Below are positions 9,210-16,644 of a stretch of DNA of 64,000 nucleotides, in pieces. The DNA lies in NCBI GenBank assembly GCA_001899145.1, contig MKVF01000006.1:372001-436000 (forward strand). The letters run 5' to 3'. Each line of letters begins with the position of its first letter. The first letter of the stretch is position 1. This DNA is from Flavobacteriia bacterium 40-80. GTDB taxonomy: Bacteria; Bacteroidota; Bacteroidia; Flavobacteriales_D; Crocinitomicaceae. A program made the position numbers and the translations under genes. The notes beneath the pieces are model-generated. The model was given only the letters and a program-made list of their open reading frames with translations, searched no databases and was not told the origin of the DNA.

Positions 9210-12162
9210 TAGGTGTTGAATAGTGTAGTCCGTTCGGAATTTTCAGATAATTAGGTGGAACTTGATTCCAAGGAATATGATTGGTATGTCCACTACCTAA
9301 ATTACCTGGTATGTCCATATTGTGACCATGCCCAGAAAAGAACTTCCCGTGTTTTGAAAAATCTACTTGAAAAACTACTTTTCCTTCAGAATTATATATA
9401 TAATTTGAAACAGCGAATTTTTTATCACTACTTAAGTATGTATATATCGAATTAGGAGTCGCTCCATAAGCTCTTGCTTTTTCTGTGCCTGAAAAAGATT
9501 TCAAATTTCTCAAATTAGCGGATTCACTCAAAGAACTCTCTTTTTCAAAGGTAGTGTTTTTTCCGTTCTTAATTTCTTCCAGTTGATTATGAGTTTCCTT
9601 GTTGAGTTGCTCTGTTTTTTGATTGGTTTCCTTTGCCATTTTTTCGGCCTTTAAAGGATCTTTCTGGGTTTCAACGTTAGTATAGTTTTGTTCAAGTTCA
9701 TTAGCCGTTACTTCTTGTTTCGTGGCTGACTTTTTCCAACCGCGGCGGTATTCTTTCCAGAATGCACGTTCTTTCGCAATGTATTTCATTGGCTGGTTTC
9801 TCAGATACATGAAATAGCCTTCATTCGCGGCAGCAAAAAGCATCTTATTAATCCTTGTTTTGGAATAAGCCAGTATTTTTCGAGGTTTAGTAATTATGGA
9901 TGCAATGACTTTACCTCCTTTTACCAAACCTGATTTTGTACCTTTGAAAACTGTTTTAAGTTTCCCTAATCTTCCGGTTGTACCAGCAAATTTTGTAAGT
10001 TTTGCGACTCCCTTAACAATACCGTATCCTGCAGCAAATATCAGAATGATATTGACAATGGTTTGAAATACTTTATTGGTATAATGAAATGCTTTTCGGC
10101 ATTCTGAAAATGATCCTTCTATCATGTCTGCTTCATGAGTAACTTGTCCCCACATATCTCCGACATTGAATAATTTGGAAAATCCGGAGAAAAACTTGTT
10201 TACTTTTTCATAACCATCTCTTCCATGTTTACCTCCTGTCACATGGTAGGCCATCCAACCAATAAGAGCAGGTATACCAAAAATAATGGCTTCACCAATG
10301 GTAAGCACAATATCAACAATAGCTGCAAGGATTCCCCATATAGCACCGACTACACCACAGGCAAGATACTGAACCCAACCAATTCCGTAGTCAAGCCCCC
10401 AGACAATTGCCTCACCTGTTTTTTCCAGCCAGTTCTTTTTAATGTCATATTTGCGTACAGGAACTCCCAATGCTTTTAATTTATCATAATCTTCCTGATA
10501 CATATCTTTCATTAAGGCATCTTCTGCTGTTTGCCCCCACCTCTTTTTGGTGATTCCGTTTAGTAAACTGAGAATCAAAGCACGTGCTTCAGTAGGTGCT
10601 TCACGAAAATAACGGACAATAGCCCTACCATCGTTAACTCCTGTCCAACCTGCCAGCAGGTTTTCAATTCGTTTAGCCGCATAATAAGCCGCATACTGCA
10701 CAGCTGCTCCTCCTTTCGAATACAAGATGTTTGCCAGTGCATTTGCAGTAACGGCATTCAACTCACCAAAAAGACCGGATTCAATTGTACCTCCGGTTCT
10801 TTTTTTAATCGAATCCAGCAATCCTGGAAGTGAGGAAGAATCAAATAGATTAATGTAATAAAGGATAAGATCGTAGTCTTTTTGAGAGGTATATCCTGCG
10901 ATTAGGTCATTGACAATAGTCTTGGCTACATATCTGGTAGCATCAGGTGATTTGGCTCTTACCAGCTCTTTCACAATAAGTTTTCGATCGTAATCGGTAA
11001 CATCTCCCATTAGCCATTCAACCATATCCCATCCTGTTGTCGAACTGAATGTTCCATCTTTCAGGTAGCTCAGTATCTGAAGCGTATTACCGGACGAACT
11101 TGATTGAAAAATCTTATAAATTTGGTGACTTTCTACAGAATCAGTCCATCCTTCAAGTAAACTGACAATTGTCTGAGCATCTGCTTTGGGATCTCTTTTA
11201 GGTTTTTCGGCCTGTCTCTGAACGATATTGATTCCCGGAACTGCCTTCTGTTGTATCGTATGCGCTAATTCATGTGCCAGCAAATGCTTTCCTGACGTTG
11301 TACCAGGAGCGTATTTACCATTATTGAAGTAAATATCCTTTCCATGTGTAAATGCCTGTGCTCCTATTGATTTACTCATTTGAACAGCCGAAGTTCCTGT
11401 ATGAATCTTTACATCGCTGAAATCAGCACCAAATCCACTCCCCATTTCCTGCTGTGTTTCAGGCGCCATGGAAGTACCTCCTCCTTTAGAGGCAGTTAAT
11501 TGTGCTGAAAGATTACTTCCCGAGGCTGCACCATTCGATTTGGCTTGAACAGCTTCTTTTTCCTGACATTTTTCACATTTGGTTTGCACTCCTGTTTTTT
11601 CACGTGATTCGCATTCTGTACATTTTGTCTGAACAGGAGTTTCTTTTTCATTTAATTGTACTTCATCTTCCTGAAGCTGTACGTTTTCATCTTCTTTTGT
11701 CTGAACGCTGTCATCCTCGTTCAGTTGAACATTTTCTTTTTCTTCCGTCTGTACTTCTTCGGGTGCTTCCAGTTGTACATCATCCTCTTCTTTGGATTGA
11801 ATTTCTTCTGCTCTTATCGCATCTTCCCCTCCCATTGAATCCGTCATCCCAGCTTTGGACATTTCCGGTTCTTTCAATTGTACGTTTTCGTCTTCCTTAC
11901 TCTGAAGCTCTTCTTCTTTTAACTGTAAACGAGGAGTGAGGGTTTGGGATAATGTTTTGGCTTGCACAACCCCCTTACCAGTAGATGAAAAACTATTTCC
12001 GGATGAAGATTTTTGAATAATTTCATCAGCAGCACGATCTGCTTCCTTCTCATGTACATCACCTGGTTTGTTTTTCAGCAGCTTTGGCATCACCTTACGA
12101 CGAAACAAGCTCTGACTTAGACTGGCGTTATCCGACTGGGGTTTATGAAGACGCACACGCAT
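9199..12162 (-). CDS. DUF4157 (eCIS-core-domain) polymorphic toxin, 987 aa
   Basis: A very large modular protein. Residues 1-50 resemble the N-terminus of DUF4157 proteins (KNKPGDVHEKEADRAADEI). Residues about 70-210 are an acidic low-complexity linker with degenerate repeats of the ENVQLxEDE/VQTKE type and two Cys-x-x-Cys pairs. The DUF4157 domain itself (about 235-305) contains FGADFSDVKIHTG and the zinc-metallopeptidase motif HELAH at 297-301. A helical middle follows, then two hydrophobic segments (about 595-650 and 700-725) and a charged linker (about 830-870). The last ~115 residues are a separate His- and Gly-rich tip (SGHGHNMD, GHTNHIPWNQVP). DUF4157 proteins are known as cargo of extracellular contractile injection systems and as toxin carriers; no injection-system genes are in this window. 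The tip is probably the toxin and the overlapping gene its immunity. The tip family is not identified. Confidence 0.82.
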   Translation of the reverse strand: MRVRLHKPQSDNASLSQSLFRRKVMPKLLKNKPGDVHEKEADRAADEIIQKSSSGNSFSSTGKGVVQAKTLSQTLTPRLQLKEEELQSKEDENVQLKEPEMSKAGMTDSMGGEDAIRAEEIQSKEEDDVQLEAPEEVQTEEKENVQLNEDDSVQTKEDENVQLQEDEVQLNEKETPVQTKCTECESREKTGVQTKCEKCQEKEAVQAKSNGAASGSNLSAQLTASKGGGTSMAPETQQEMGSGFGADFSDVKIHTGTSAVQMSKSIGAQAFTHGKDIYFNNGKYAPGTTSGKHLLAHELAHTIQQKAVPGINIVQRQAEKPKRDPKADAQTIVSLLEGWTDSVESHQIYKIFQSSSSGNTLQILSYLKDGTFSSTTGWDMVEWLMGDVTDYDRKLIVKELVRAKSPDATRYVAKTIVNDLIAGYTSQKDYDLILYYINLFDSSSLPGLLDSIKKRTGGTIESGLFGELNAVTANALANILYSKGGAAVQYAAYYAAKRIENLLAGWTGVNDGRAIVRYFREAPTEARALILSLLNGITKKRWGQTAEDALMKDMYQEDYDKLKALGVPVRKYDIKKNWLEKTGEAIVWGLDYGIGWVQYLACGVVGAIWGILAAIVDIVLTIGEAIIFGIPALIGWMAYHVTGGKHGRDGYEKVNKFFSGFSKLFNVGDMWGQVTHEADMIEGSFSECRKAFHYTNKVFQTIVNIILIFAAGYGIVKGVAKLTKFAGTTGRLGKLKTVFKGTKSGLVKGGKVIASIITKPRKILAYSKTRINKMLFAAANEGYFMYLRNQPMKYIAKERAFWKEYRRGWKKSATKQEVTANELEQNYTNVETQKDPLKAEKMAKETNQKTEQLNKETHNQLEEIKNGKNTTFEKESSLSESANLRNLKSFSGTEKARAYGATPNSIYTYLSSDKKFAVSNYIYNSEGKVVFQVDFSKHGKFFSGHGHNMDIPGNLGSGHTNHIPWNQVPPNYLKIPNGLHYSTPIGQ

Positions 12163-12313
12163 ATAGTTTTCTAATAGTATTGTAAATTTAAAAAATAAAA
12201 AACTGTTATGACAGCGTATTTATACCCTATTTAAATCAAGTATTTATACGTTTTGTTAGCTGATTTAGTACATAAAGTATTTCTTCATACAGCTGCATAT
12301 ACTGCATCAAAAG

Positions 12314-12436
12314 AAACGTATTCCGAATTTTACAATTGACGGAAAAGGGATTCAGCCGGATTTTTATATTGACAAAGAAATCACTGAATATAGGTGGATC
12401 GAATTTGTAAATTCGATTTTGAGTAACAAATGGTGA
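12314..12436 (+). pseudogene. Detached C-terminal fragment of an S41 peptidase gene
   Basis: Forty codons plus stop, starting with KRIPNFTIDGKGIQPDFYID, match the last 40 codons of the S41 peptidase gene at 1921-3387, both in nucleotides and in frame. There is no upstream coding sequence and no start. Substitutions are few and mostly conservative (for example KWIDF to RWIEF). It is the remnant of a second peptidase gene or of a partial duplication, left beside the toxin gene. Confidence 0.85.
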
Positions 12437-12476
12437 TTCTGCATTGTTCACTTACATACATTCCGTCATAAGTGCT

Positions 12477-12516
12477 CAACGTCTTAAAATCATAATATCC
12501 TAACGTCCTAAAGTAC
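12477..12516. repeat. Tandem octamer repeat, five units
   Basis: Five successive 8-bp units fit a loose TAAnrTCC pattern: CAACGTCT, TAAAATCA, TAATATCC, TAACGTCC, TAAAGTAC. A 28-bp core with two mismatches recurs at 44206-44233. Both copies sit just past the 3' end of a minus-strand gene. Confidence 0.65.
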
Positions 12517-12522
12517 TGCTAC

Positions 12523-13533
12523 CTACTCCCCGTAAACACTCACCGCCCTCTTAAACCTCGTTGTGATTTCTTTTCTAAGAGATTCCGGCTGAAGGATCCT
12601 CAATTCTCCTCCATAACTCATAAAATCACGGATCAGCTCTTCAGAGATCAATACTTCCAAATTGAAAACAACTCCCGTCTCATCCTCTTTCACCACCCGT
12701 TGAGAAGAATGGAACGGTTGCGACTGAATATATTTGGAAGCAATTGTTCCCGCTCTGAAAACAACTTCTTCTATCTGGTTGTTTCCGGCGGTAATTCCCG
12801 TAGAATATTTAAAAAAGCCAGCCGCAGAAAAATCAATCGGCTGTGTGAATATTTCATCTGTAATAATAAGTTCATCCATACGTTCCAAAGCGTAGGTAAT
12901 TGCAGTCGCTTTGTCAAAGTCAAATGCTATCAGGTACCAGCGGTTCCTGTATTCTTTCAACAGTAATGGAACCGTTTTTCTCAGCTTACGAATCCCTGAA
13001 ATGAAGCTTTCATATTGAAACTGAACAATCAGCTTACCTTTGATCGCTTCCAGTAATTCAGGCAGATATTCATTGCCACTCGAAGCAAAACCTGTTTCGA
13101 ATTGTACCAGATCAGCTGTTTCGTCCTTCAGATCTGCAGAGGTGGAGATCTTATCAAAAATCTTGTTGATGGCAAAGGCGAATTGCTGGAACATCGCCGT
13201 ATCTTTAAACTGCATCAATGTCTTTGAAGCAAATTTCAAAGATTCGATTTCTTCCTCGCTTAAAGGAATATCATTGATAGAGAAGGATTCATCCTCATAG
13301 TAATATCCGTTATGGCGCTTGCTGTATTTGATCGGAGCATCCATTTCCTCACGCATAGCAAACAAATCCTTTTCGATGGTAGATCCGCAGATATTCGCTC
13401 CGTCTTCGGAACCGAATAGGGCTTCTTCGCACGCGGCTCTTAATTCCTCTTTTGACGGAAAAGGTTTGTATTTATTGCGTATGCACCGGTCAATAATGCG
13501 GTAACGGATATGTGCGTTTTTGATCTGAGGCAT
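12523..13533 (-). CDS. WYL-domain transcriptional regulator
   Basis: A 336-aa regulator with an N-terminal winged helix-turn-helix (about residues 5-75; SKEELRAACEEALFG, STIEKDLFAMR) and a C-terminal WYL ligand-binding domain (about 150-250). The WYL signature is seen as KEYRNRWYLIAFDF. A C-terminal WCX-like extension follows (about 255-330). WYL proteins regulate transcription and are often tied to DNA-damage or defence loci, where nucleic-acid ligands bind the WYL domain. Here it stands between the toxin island and a coiled-coil protein gene 9 bp upstream on the same strand. Its targets cannot be read from the sequence. Confidence 0.9.
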   Translation of the reverse strand: MPQIKNAHIRYRIIDRCIRNKYKPFPSKEELRAACEEALFGSEDGANICGSTIEKDLFAMREEMDAPIKYSKRHNGYYYEDESFSINDIPLSEEEIESLKFASKTLMQFKDTAMFQQFAFAINKIFDKISTSADLKDETADLVQFETGFASSGNEYLPELLEAIKGKLIVQFQYESFISGIRKLRKTVPLLLKEYRNRWYLIAFDFDKATAITYALERMDELIITDEIFTQPIDFSAAGFFKYSTGITAGNNQIEEVVFRAGTIASKYIQSQPFHSSQRVVKEDETGVVFNLEVLISEELIRDFMSYGGELRILQPESLRKEITTRFKRAVSVYGE

Positions 13534-13542
13534 AATTCTTTC

Positions 13543-14220
13543 TTATTCGCAGCCGCAAACTCCCATTACTGAAAAAGAAATTTTCTCTCCTTTCTGCCCG
13601 GTAATCGTCATCAAAGCTTCTATCATCTGGTTGGCTCCGGCAGTTCCGATCTGCTTCTTATTGGAGAATACCAATGTATAGCGCTCGTTGGAAAATTTAT
13701 CAGTTCCTTTATAAAGAAGGCGTTCCTGTCTTCCATTGATATTAATCAGGCAATCCTTTTTCTCATCTTCGATGTAAAGAAAAGTCCGGTTATTGTAATC
13801 TGCCTGATCGCGGGAAAAGAAGCAAGCGCAGTTTTTTGCATATTGCGGAAGTGCTTTAAAGTTAGTAATCTCAATGGTCGATAACAGGCTGTCTGCTCCA
13901 GCATTCTTAATTTTCTGCTTGAGTTCATCCAATTGGACGGAACGTTCTTTTAATTGTCCTTCTGTACGGGAAAGAGAAGCTTTCAGCTTTTCATTTTCCT
14001 GTGACAGCTGCTGAATTTGCTTTTCCTGCTTTTCAATCAGGTTGGTCTGATCATATAACTTCGGATCAGAGCTTTTCATGTCAGCAATTTCCCGTTTTAT
14101 AAGAATCAGCTCTCTTTCAAGAGAATCCACATAACGTGACAGGTCTTTAATGATCGCGTCTTTCGTTTGGGCAAAAAGAGATAAAGGAAGTAGCAGCGTG
14201 ATAAGTAAAAATAATTTCAT
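13543..14220 (-). CDS. Secreted coiled-coil protein of unknown function, 225 aa
   Basis: A signal peptide (MKLFLLITLLLPLSLFAQ) is followed by a long coiled coil (about residues 25-110; LIEKQEKQIQQLSQENEKLKASL). A globular C-terminal domain contains several Cys residues (NCACFFSRD, a CGCE terminus) and beta-strand patterns (KQIGTAGANQMIEALMTIT). It is likely periplasmic or outer-membrane-associated. It lies 9 bp upstream of the WYL regulator gene on the same strand and so may share a transcript. I do not recognise the family. Confidence 0.75.
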   Translation of the reverse strand: MKLFLLITLLLPLSLFAQTKDAIIKDLSRYVDSLERELILIKREIADMKSSDPKLYDQTNLIEKQEKQIQQLSQENEKLKASLSRTEGQLKERSVQLDELKQKIKNAGADSLLSTIEITNFKALPQYAKNCACFFSRDQADYNNRTFLYIEDEKKDCLININGRQERLLYKGTDKFSNERYTLVFSNKKQIGTAGANQMIEALMTITGQKGEKISFSVMGVCGCE

Positions 14221-14285
14221 TTGAATCTATATTATCAAGTAAAAAGAGGACCGAGATCCTCTTTACAATCGTTTAAAGTCATTGA

Positions 14286-14999
14286 TTAAAATCCGAAATT
14301 CAGCTTGAATCCTGTTCCGATCGTCGGATTGAAAAAGTTCTTTTGTGTTTTTACCACATCGTAATGCCACAAGCCGTCCGTATCGGTATAATATTCTGTA
14401 TAATAATGGTATTTGAAGTTATTCATCGTTAAACCAAAAGTCACGTAATATTCAATTCCGAAACTATTGCTGAACCAATGATTCATTCCCAGGTTAAACA
14501 CAAGCATAAATTGATTCAGGCTGTTTTTATAATCTTGTGTCAATGACGGGCTATAACTGCTAAAGTTACCAACATCATTATAATTTCTAAATTTAAAACG
14601 GGGAGCAATAAATAAACCATTCATTGCAGGCCTGTTTTTCAATAGATAGTGTTTATAAGCGATAGAAAACATTCCTCCGATTGTACCTTCTCTCCTGTAA
14701 GAACCATCATAATCATAGTTCGGAATATTTGCGACTAATCCTAAAAAATTCATTCTGTTCAGACCGTATCTTGAAATGGTAGGTCCCAGCTCAACCTCTA
14801 TTGAACTGTTGAAAGACACTGCACGCTCGTAAGCAAAGGCCATATCACCCACAAGTAATTTTACAATATCAAATTTTACCGCATTTTTAGGTGCGTAAAA
14901 TACTTTTGGTGCTTTTCCTGCTGTATCTGCTCTGTGTTTTTGGGAAAAAGAAACGCTTGTCGCTAAAACTAAACAAGCCAAATAGATCCATTTTTTCAT
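14286..14999 (-). CDS. Outer-membrane beta-barrel protein (DUF3575-like)
   Basis: The frame opens at 15023, but the Met at 14999 begins a clean signal peptide (MKKWIYLACLVLATSVSFSQ), so that start is preferred, giving 237 aa. The mature part consists of amphipathic strands typical of a small outer-membrane barrel: AVKFDIVKLLVGDMAFAYER, IAYKHYLLK, FGIEYYVTFGL and a C-terminal strand ending in Phe (GTGFKLNFGF). Its N-terminal part resembles proteins annotated as DUF3575. It lies on the same strand, downstream of the nucleotidase genes, and may belong to the same locus. Substrate unknown. Confidence 0.75.
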   Translation of the reverse strand: MKKWIYLACLVLATSVSFSQKHRADTAGKAPKVFYAPKNAVKFDIVKLLVGDMAFAYERAVSFNSSIEVELGPTISRYGLNRMNFLGLVANIPNYDYDGSYRREGTIGGMFSIAYKHYLLKNRPAMNGLFIAPRFKFRNYNDVGNFSSYSPSLTQDYKNSLNQFMLVFNLGMNHWFSNSFGIEYYVTFGLTMNNFKYHYYTEYYTDTDGLWHYDVVKTQKNFFNPTIGTGFKLNFGF

Positions 15000-15055
15000 A
15001 AGAATTTGTTTTTCAACGTTCAAAAATATTCATTTAAATCATAAAGTATCGTACA

Positions 15056-15961
15056 CTAAACGATTATTTTATTCACACAGTTGGTTTTAAGACGGTGCCG
15101 GAACTGAAAGTCGATCCGCCCCAGACGTACACCTGCCCAACCAACCTGGTTCACTAACGTAATCTCCCCTTTTTTATTGAGCACTTGCGCCGGTTCCTCC
15201 AAAAATGTATGTGTATGACCTCCGATGATGAGATGAATTCCTTCTGTCTGAGCAGCCAGCTTTAGGTCTGAAATCTTGTCAGAATCGTACTCATAGCCTA
15301 AATGAGAAAGGCAGATAATGAGGTCCGCTTTTTCGCGGCGCAGAATTCTCACGTATTCCTGTGCGGTTTCCACAGGATCAAGATATCTTGTTTCTTTGTA
15401 CAGGTTTTTAGATACAAGACCTTCGAAATTCACTCCAAGCCCAAACACGCCGATCTTGTATTTTCCCCTCTGAAAAATTTTATATTTTACGGTTTGTCCT
15501 TCCAGCACTGTATTTAAAAAATCATAATTGGAGCAGATAAAATCAAAGCTGGCGTATTGCTTTGCCTTTAAAAAACCGTCCAGTCCTATATCGAAGTCAT
15601 GATTTCCCATTGTCGCAGCATCGTAGCCCAGCTCTGACATTAGCTTGTGCTCTAAAACACCACCGAACATATTGAAATAGGGTGTTCCCTGAAAAATATC
15701 TCCGGCATCCAGCAACAGAACATTTTTCTGTAAACGGCGAATGTCTTCGATCATTGTAAACCTTTTTGAAACTCCTCCCTGATTGGGATATTTGGCATGA
15801 TTGGCAGGAAATGTATCGATGTTGGAATGTGTATCATTCGTATGCAGAACGGTCAGTGTTTCCACATCTTCCGCTGCCAGAACAAACGAAGGCTTTACTC
15901 CCAGCGCGCCCACGACAAAGCTGGTATTTCTTATAAATTTTCGTCTTGATTCATTTACCAT
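15056..15961 (-). CDS. Metallophosphatase, N-terminal half of a split 5'-nucleotidase (UshA-like)
   Basis: Removes phosphate from nucleotides in the periplasm. The protein begins with a twin-arginine export signal (SRRKFI, then a hydrophobic stretch to about residue 28). The calcineurin-like metal motifs are in order: HTNDTHS, LLDAGDIFQG, MGNHDFD, CLSHLG and GGHTHT. That is the full dinuclear metal site. Only the catalytic domain is present (301 aa); the substrate-binding C-terminal domain is encoded by the gene immediately upstream on the same strand, overlapping by 7 bp. The two products probably act as one enzyme. Confidence 0.9.
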   Translation of the reverse strand: MVNESRRKFIRNTSFVVGALGVKPSFVLAAEDVETLTVLHTNDTHSNIDTFPANHAKYPNQGGVSKRFTMIEDIRRLQKNVLLLDAGDIFQGTPYFNMFGGVLEHKLMSELGYDAATMGNHDFDIGLDGFLKAKQYASFDFICSNYDFLNTVLEGQTVKYKIFQRGKYKIGVFGLGVNFEGLVSKNLYKETRYLDPVETAQEYVRILRREKADLIICLSHLGYEYDSDKISDLKLAAQTEGIHLIIGGHTHTFLEEPAQVLNKKGEITLVNQVGWAGVRLGRIDFQFRHRLKTNCVNKIIV

Positions 15962-16644
15962 ACTATTCTGCTTTCGTTAGGATCCGGTAAGGTATCATAC
16001 GCCTGAAAAGCTTTTATGAGCAGTTCCCGAATGGGAATTCCCGTCTGGATCACTTCTCTGTTATTTTTCAGAAAATACATTTTGTCTCCTCCGTTGAGCA
16101 GGAAATCACTGGTAGCGATCCAGTATTCTTCCGCTGTAAAAGAAGGTAATAATTGTCCGTTCTCAATCCGGAACCCGGAAATAGGCTCTCCTTTTGAATT
16201 TTTCAGATAGGCATACATTTCATCCAGCACTTCTCTTTTCACCCGAACATATATCAGCTCATTATCGAAAGGCATCAGCTTGTATATATCTTCGAGAAAA
16301 ACATCTCCTTTGTTAATGGTTGAACGTAAGCCTCCGAAATTCAGCAAAGCAATACAATTTTCTGCTTTCAGATCTTCTTTTGCTTTCTGAAGCAGCATAT
16401 CCGCCACCAGATTCCCTAAATTCCCGCCGGGTCTTTCATTGATGAAGTCAATTTCAGCAAAGGTTATCTTCTGCTGCATTTTTTGCTTTAATTCCTGGCG
16501 GTAAGGAATGATCAGCGAGTCTATTCCCGCATTATCATTCACGTTCGTTACCGTTGCATATTGATACGCAACAGTCGATTTAAAACTACAAGAGCAGGCG
16601 ATAAAGCCTGCTCCTATAACAATTATTTTGAAAAAGTTATTCAT
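15955..16644 (-). CDS. 5'-nucleotidase C-terminal domain lipoprotein (split UshA-like)
   Basis: This 229-aa protein is the substrate-binding domain of 5'-nucleotidases as a separate gene. The lipoprotein signal ends at Cys17 (GFIAC). Family motifs seen are GNLVADMLL, ALLNFGGLRSTI and DIYKLMPFDNELIYV. The aromatic-stacking region near EEYWIATSDFLLNGGDKM matches the nucleotide-binding part. It overlaps the metallophosphatase gene by 7 bp and touches the endonuclease I gene (shared base 16644), so the three are translated from one message. The split into a lipoprotein and a Tat-exported partner is unusual compared with single-chain UshA. Confidence 0.88.
   Translation of the reverse strand: MNNFFKIIVIGAGFIACSCSFKSTVAYQYATVTNVNDNAGIDSLIIPYRQELKQKMQQKITFAEIDFINERPGGNLGNLVADMLLQKAKEDLKAENCIALLNFGGLRSTINKGDVFLEDIYKLMPFDNELIYVRVKREVLDEMYAYLKNSKGEPISGFRIENGQLLPSFTAEEYWIATSDFLLNGGDKMYFLKNNREVIQTGIPIRELLIKAFQAYDTLPDPNESRIVW

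Larger units (their letters stand above)
12163..12522. other. Gene-free stretch with a peptidase fragment and an octamer repeat
   Basis: It contains the upstream region of the toxin gene, the detached S41 peptidase tail (12314-12436) and a tandem 8-bp repeat (12477-12516). The 14-mer GTATTTATACCCTA at 12215-12228 also occurs upstream of cas9 at 56718-56731. A 71-codon minus-strand frame crosses the peptidase fragment and is not considered real. Confidence 0.6.

Noticed and set aside
11502-11939. 145-codon plus-strand frame inside the toxin gene
   Set aside because: Its Leu/His-rich composition is the antisense shadow of the repetitive acidic linker of the toxin.
12236-12451. 71-codon minus-strand reading frame
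   Set aside because: It runs antisense through the S41 peptidase fragment and has no start context or family resemblance.
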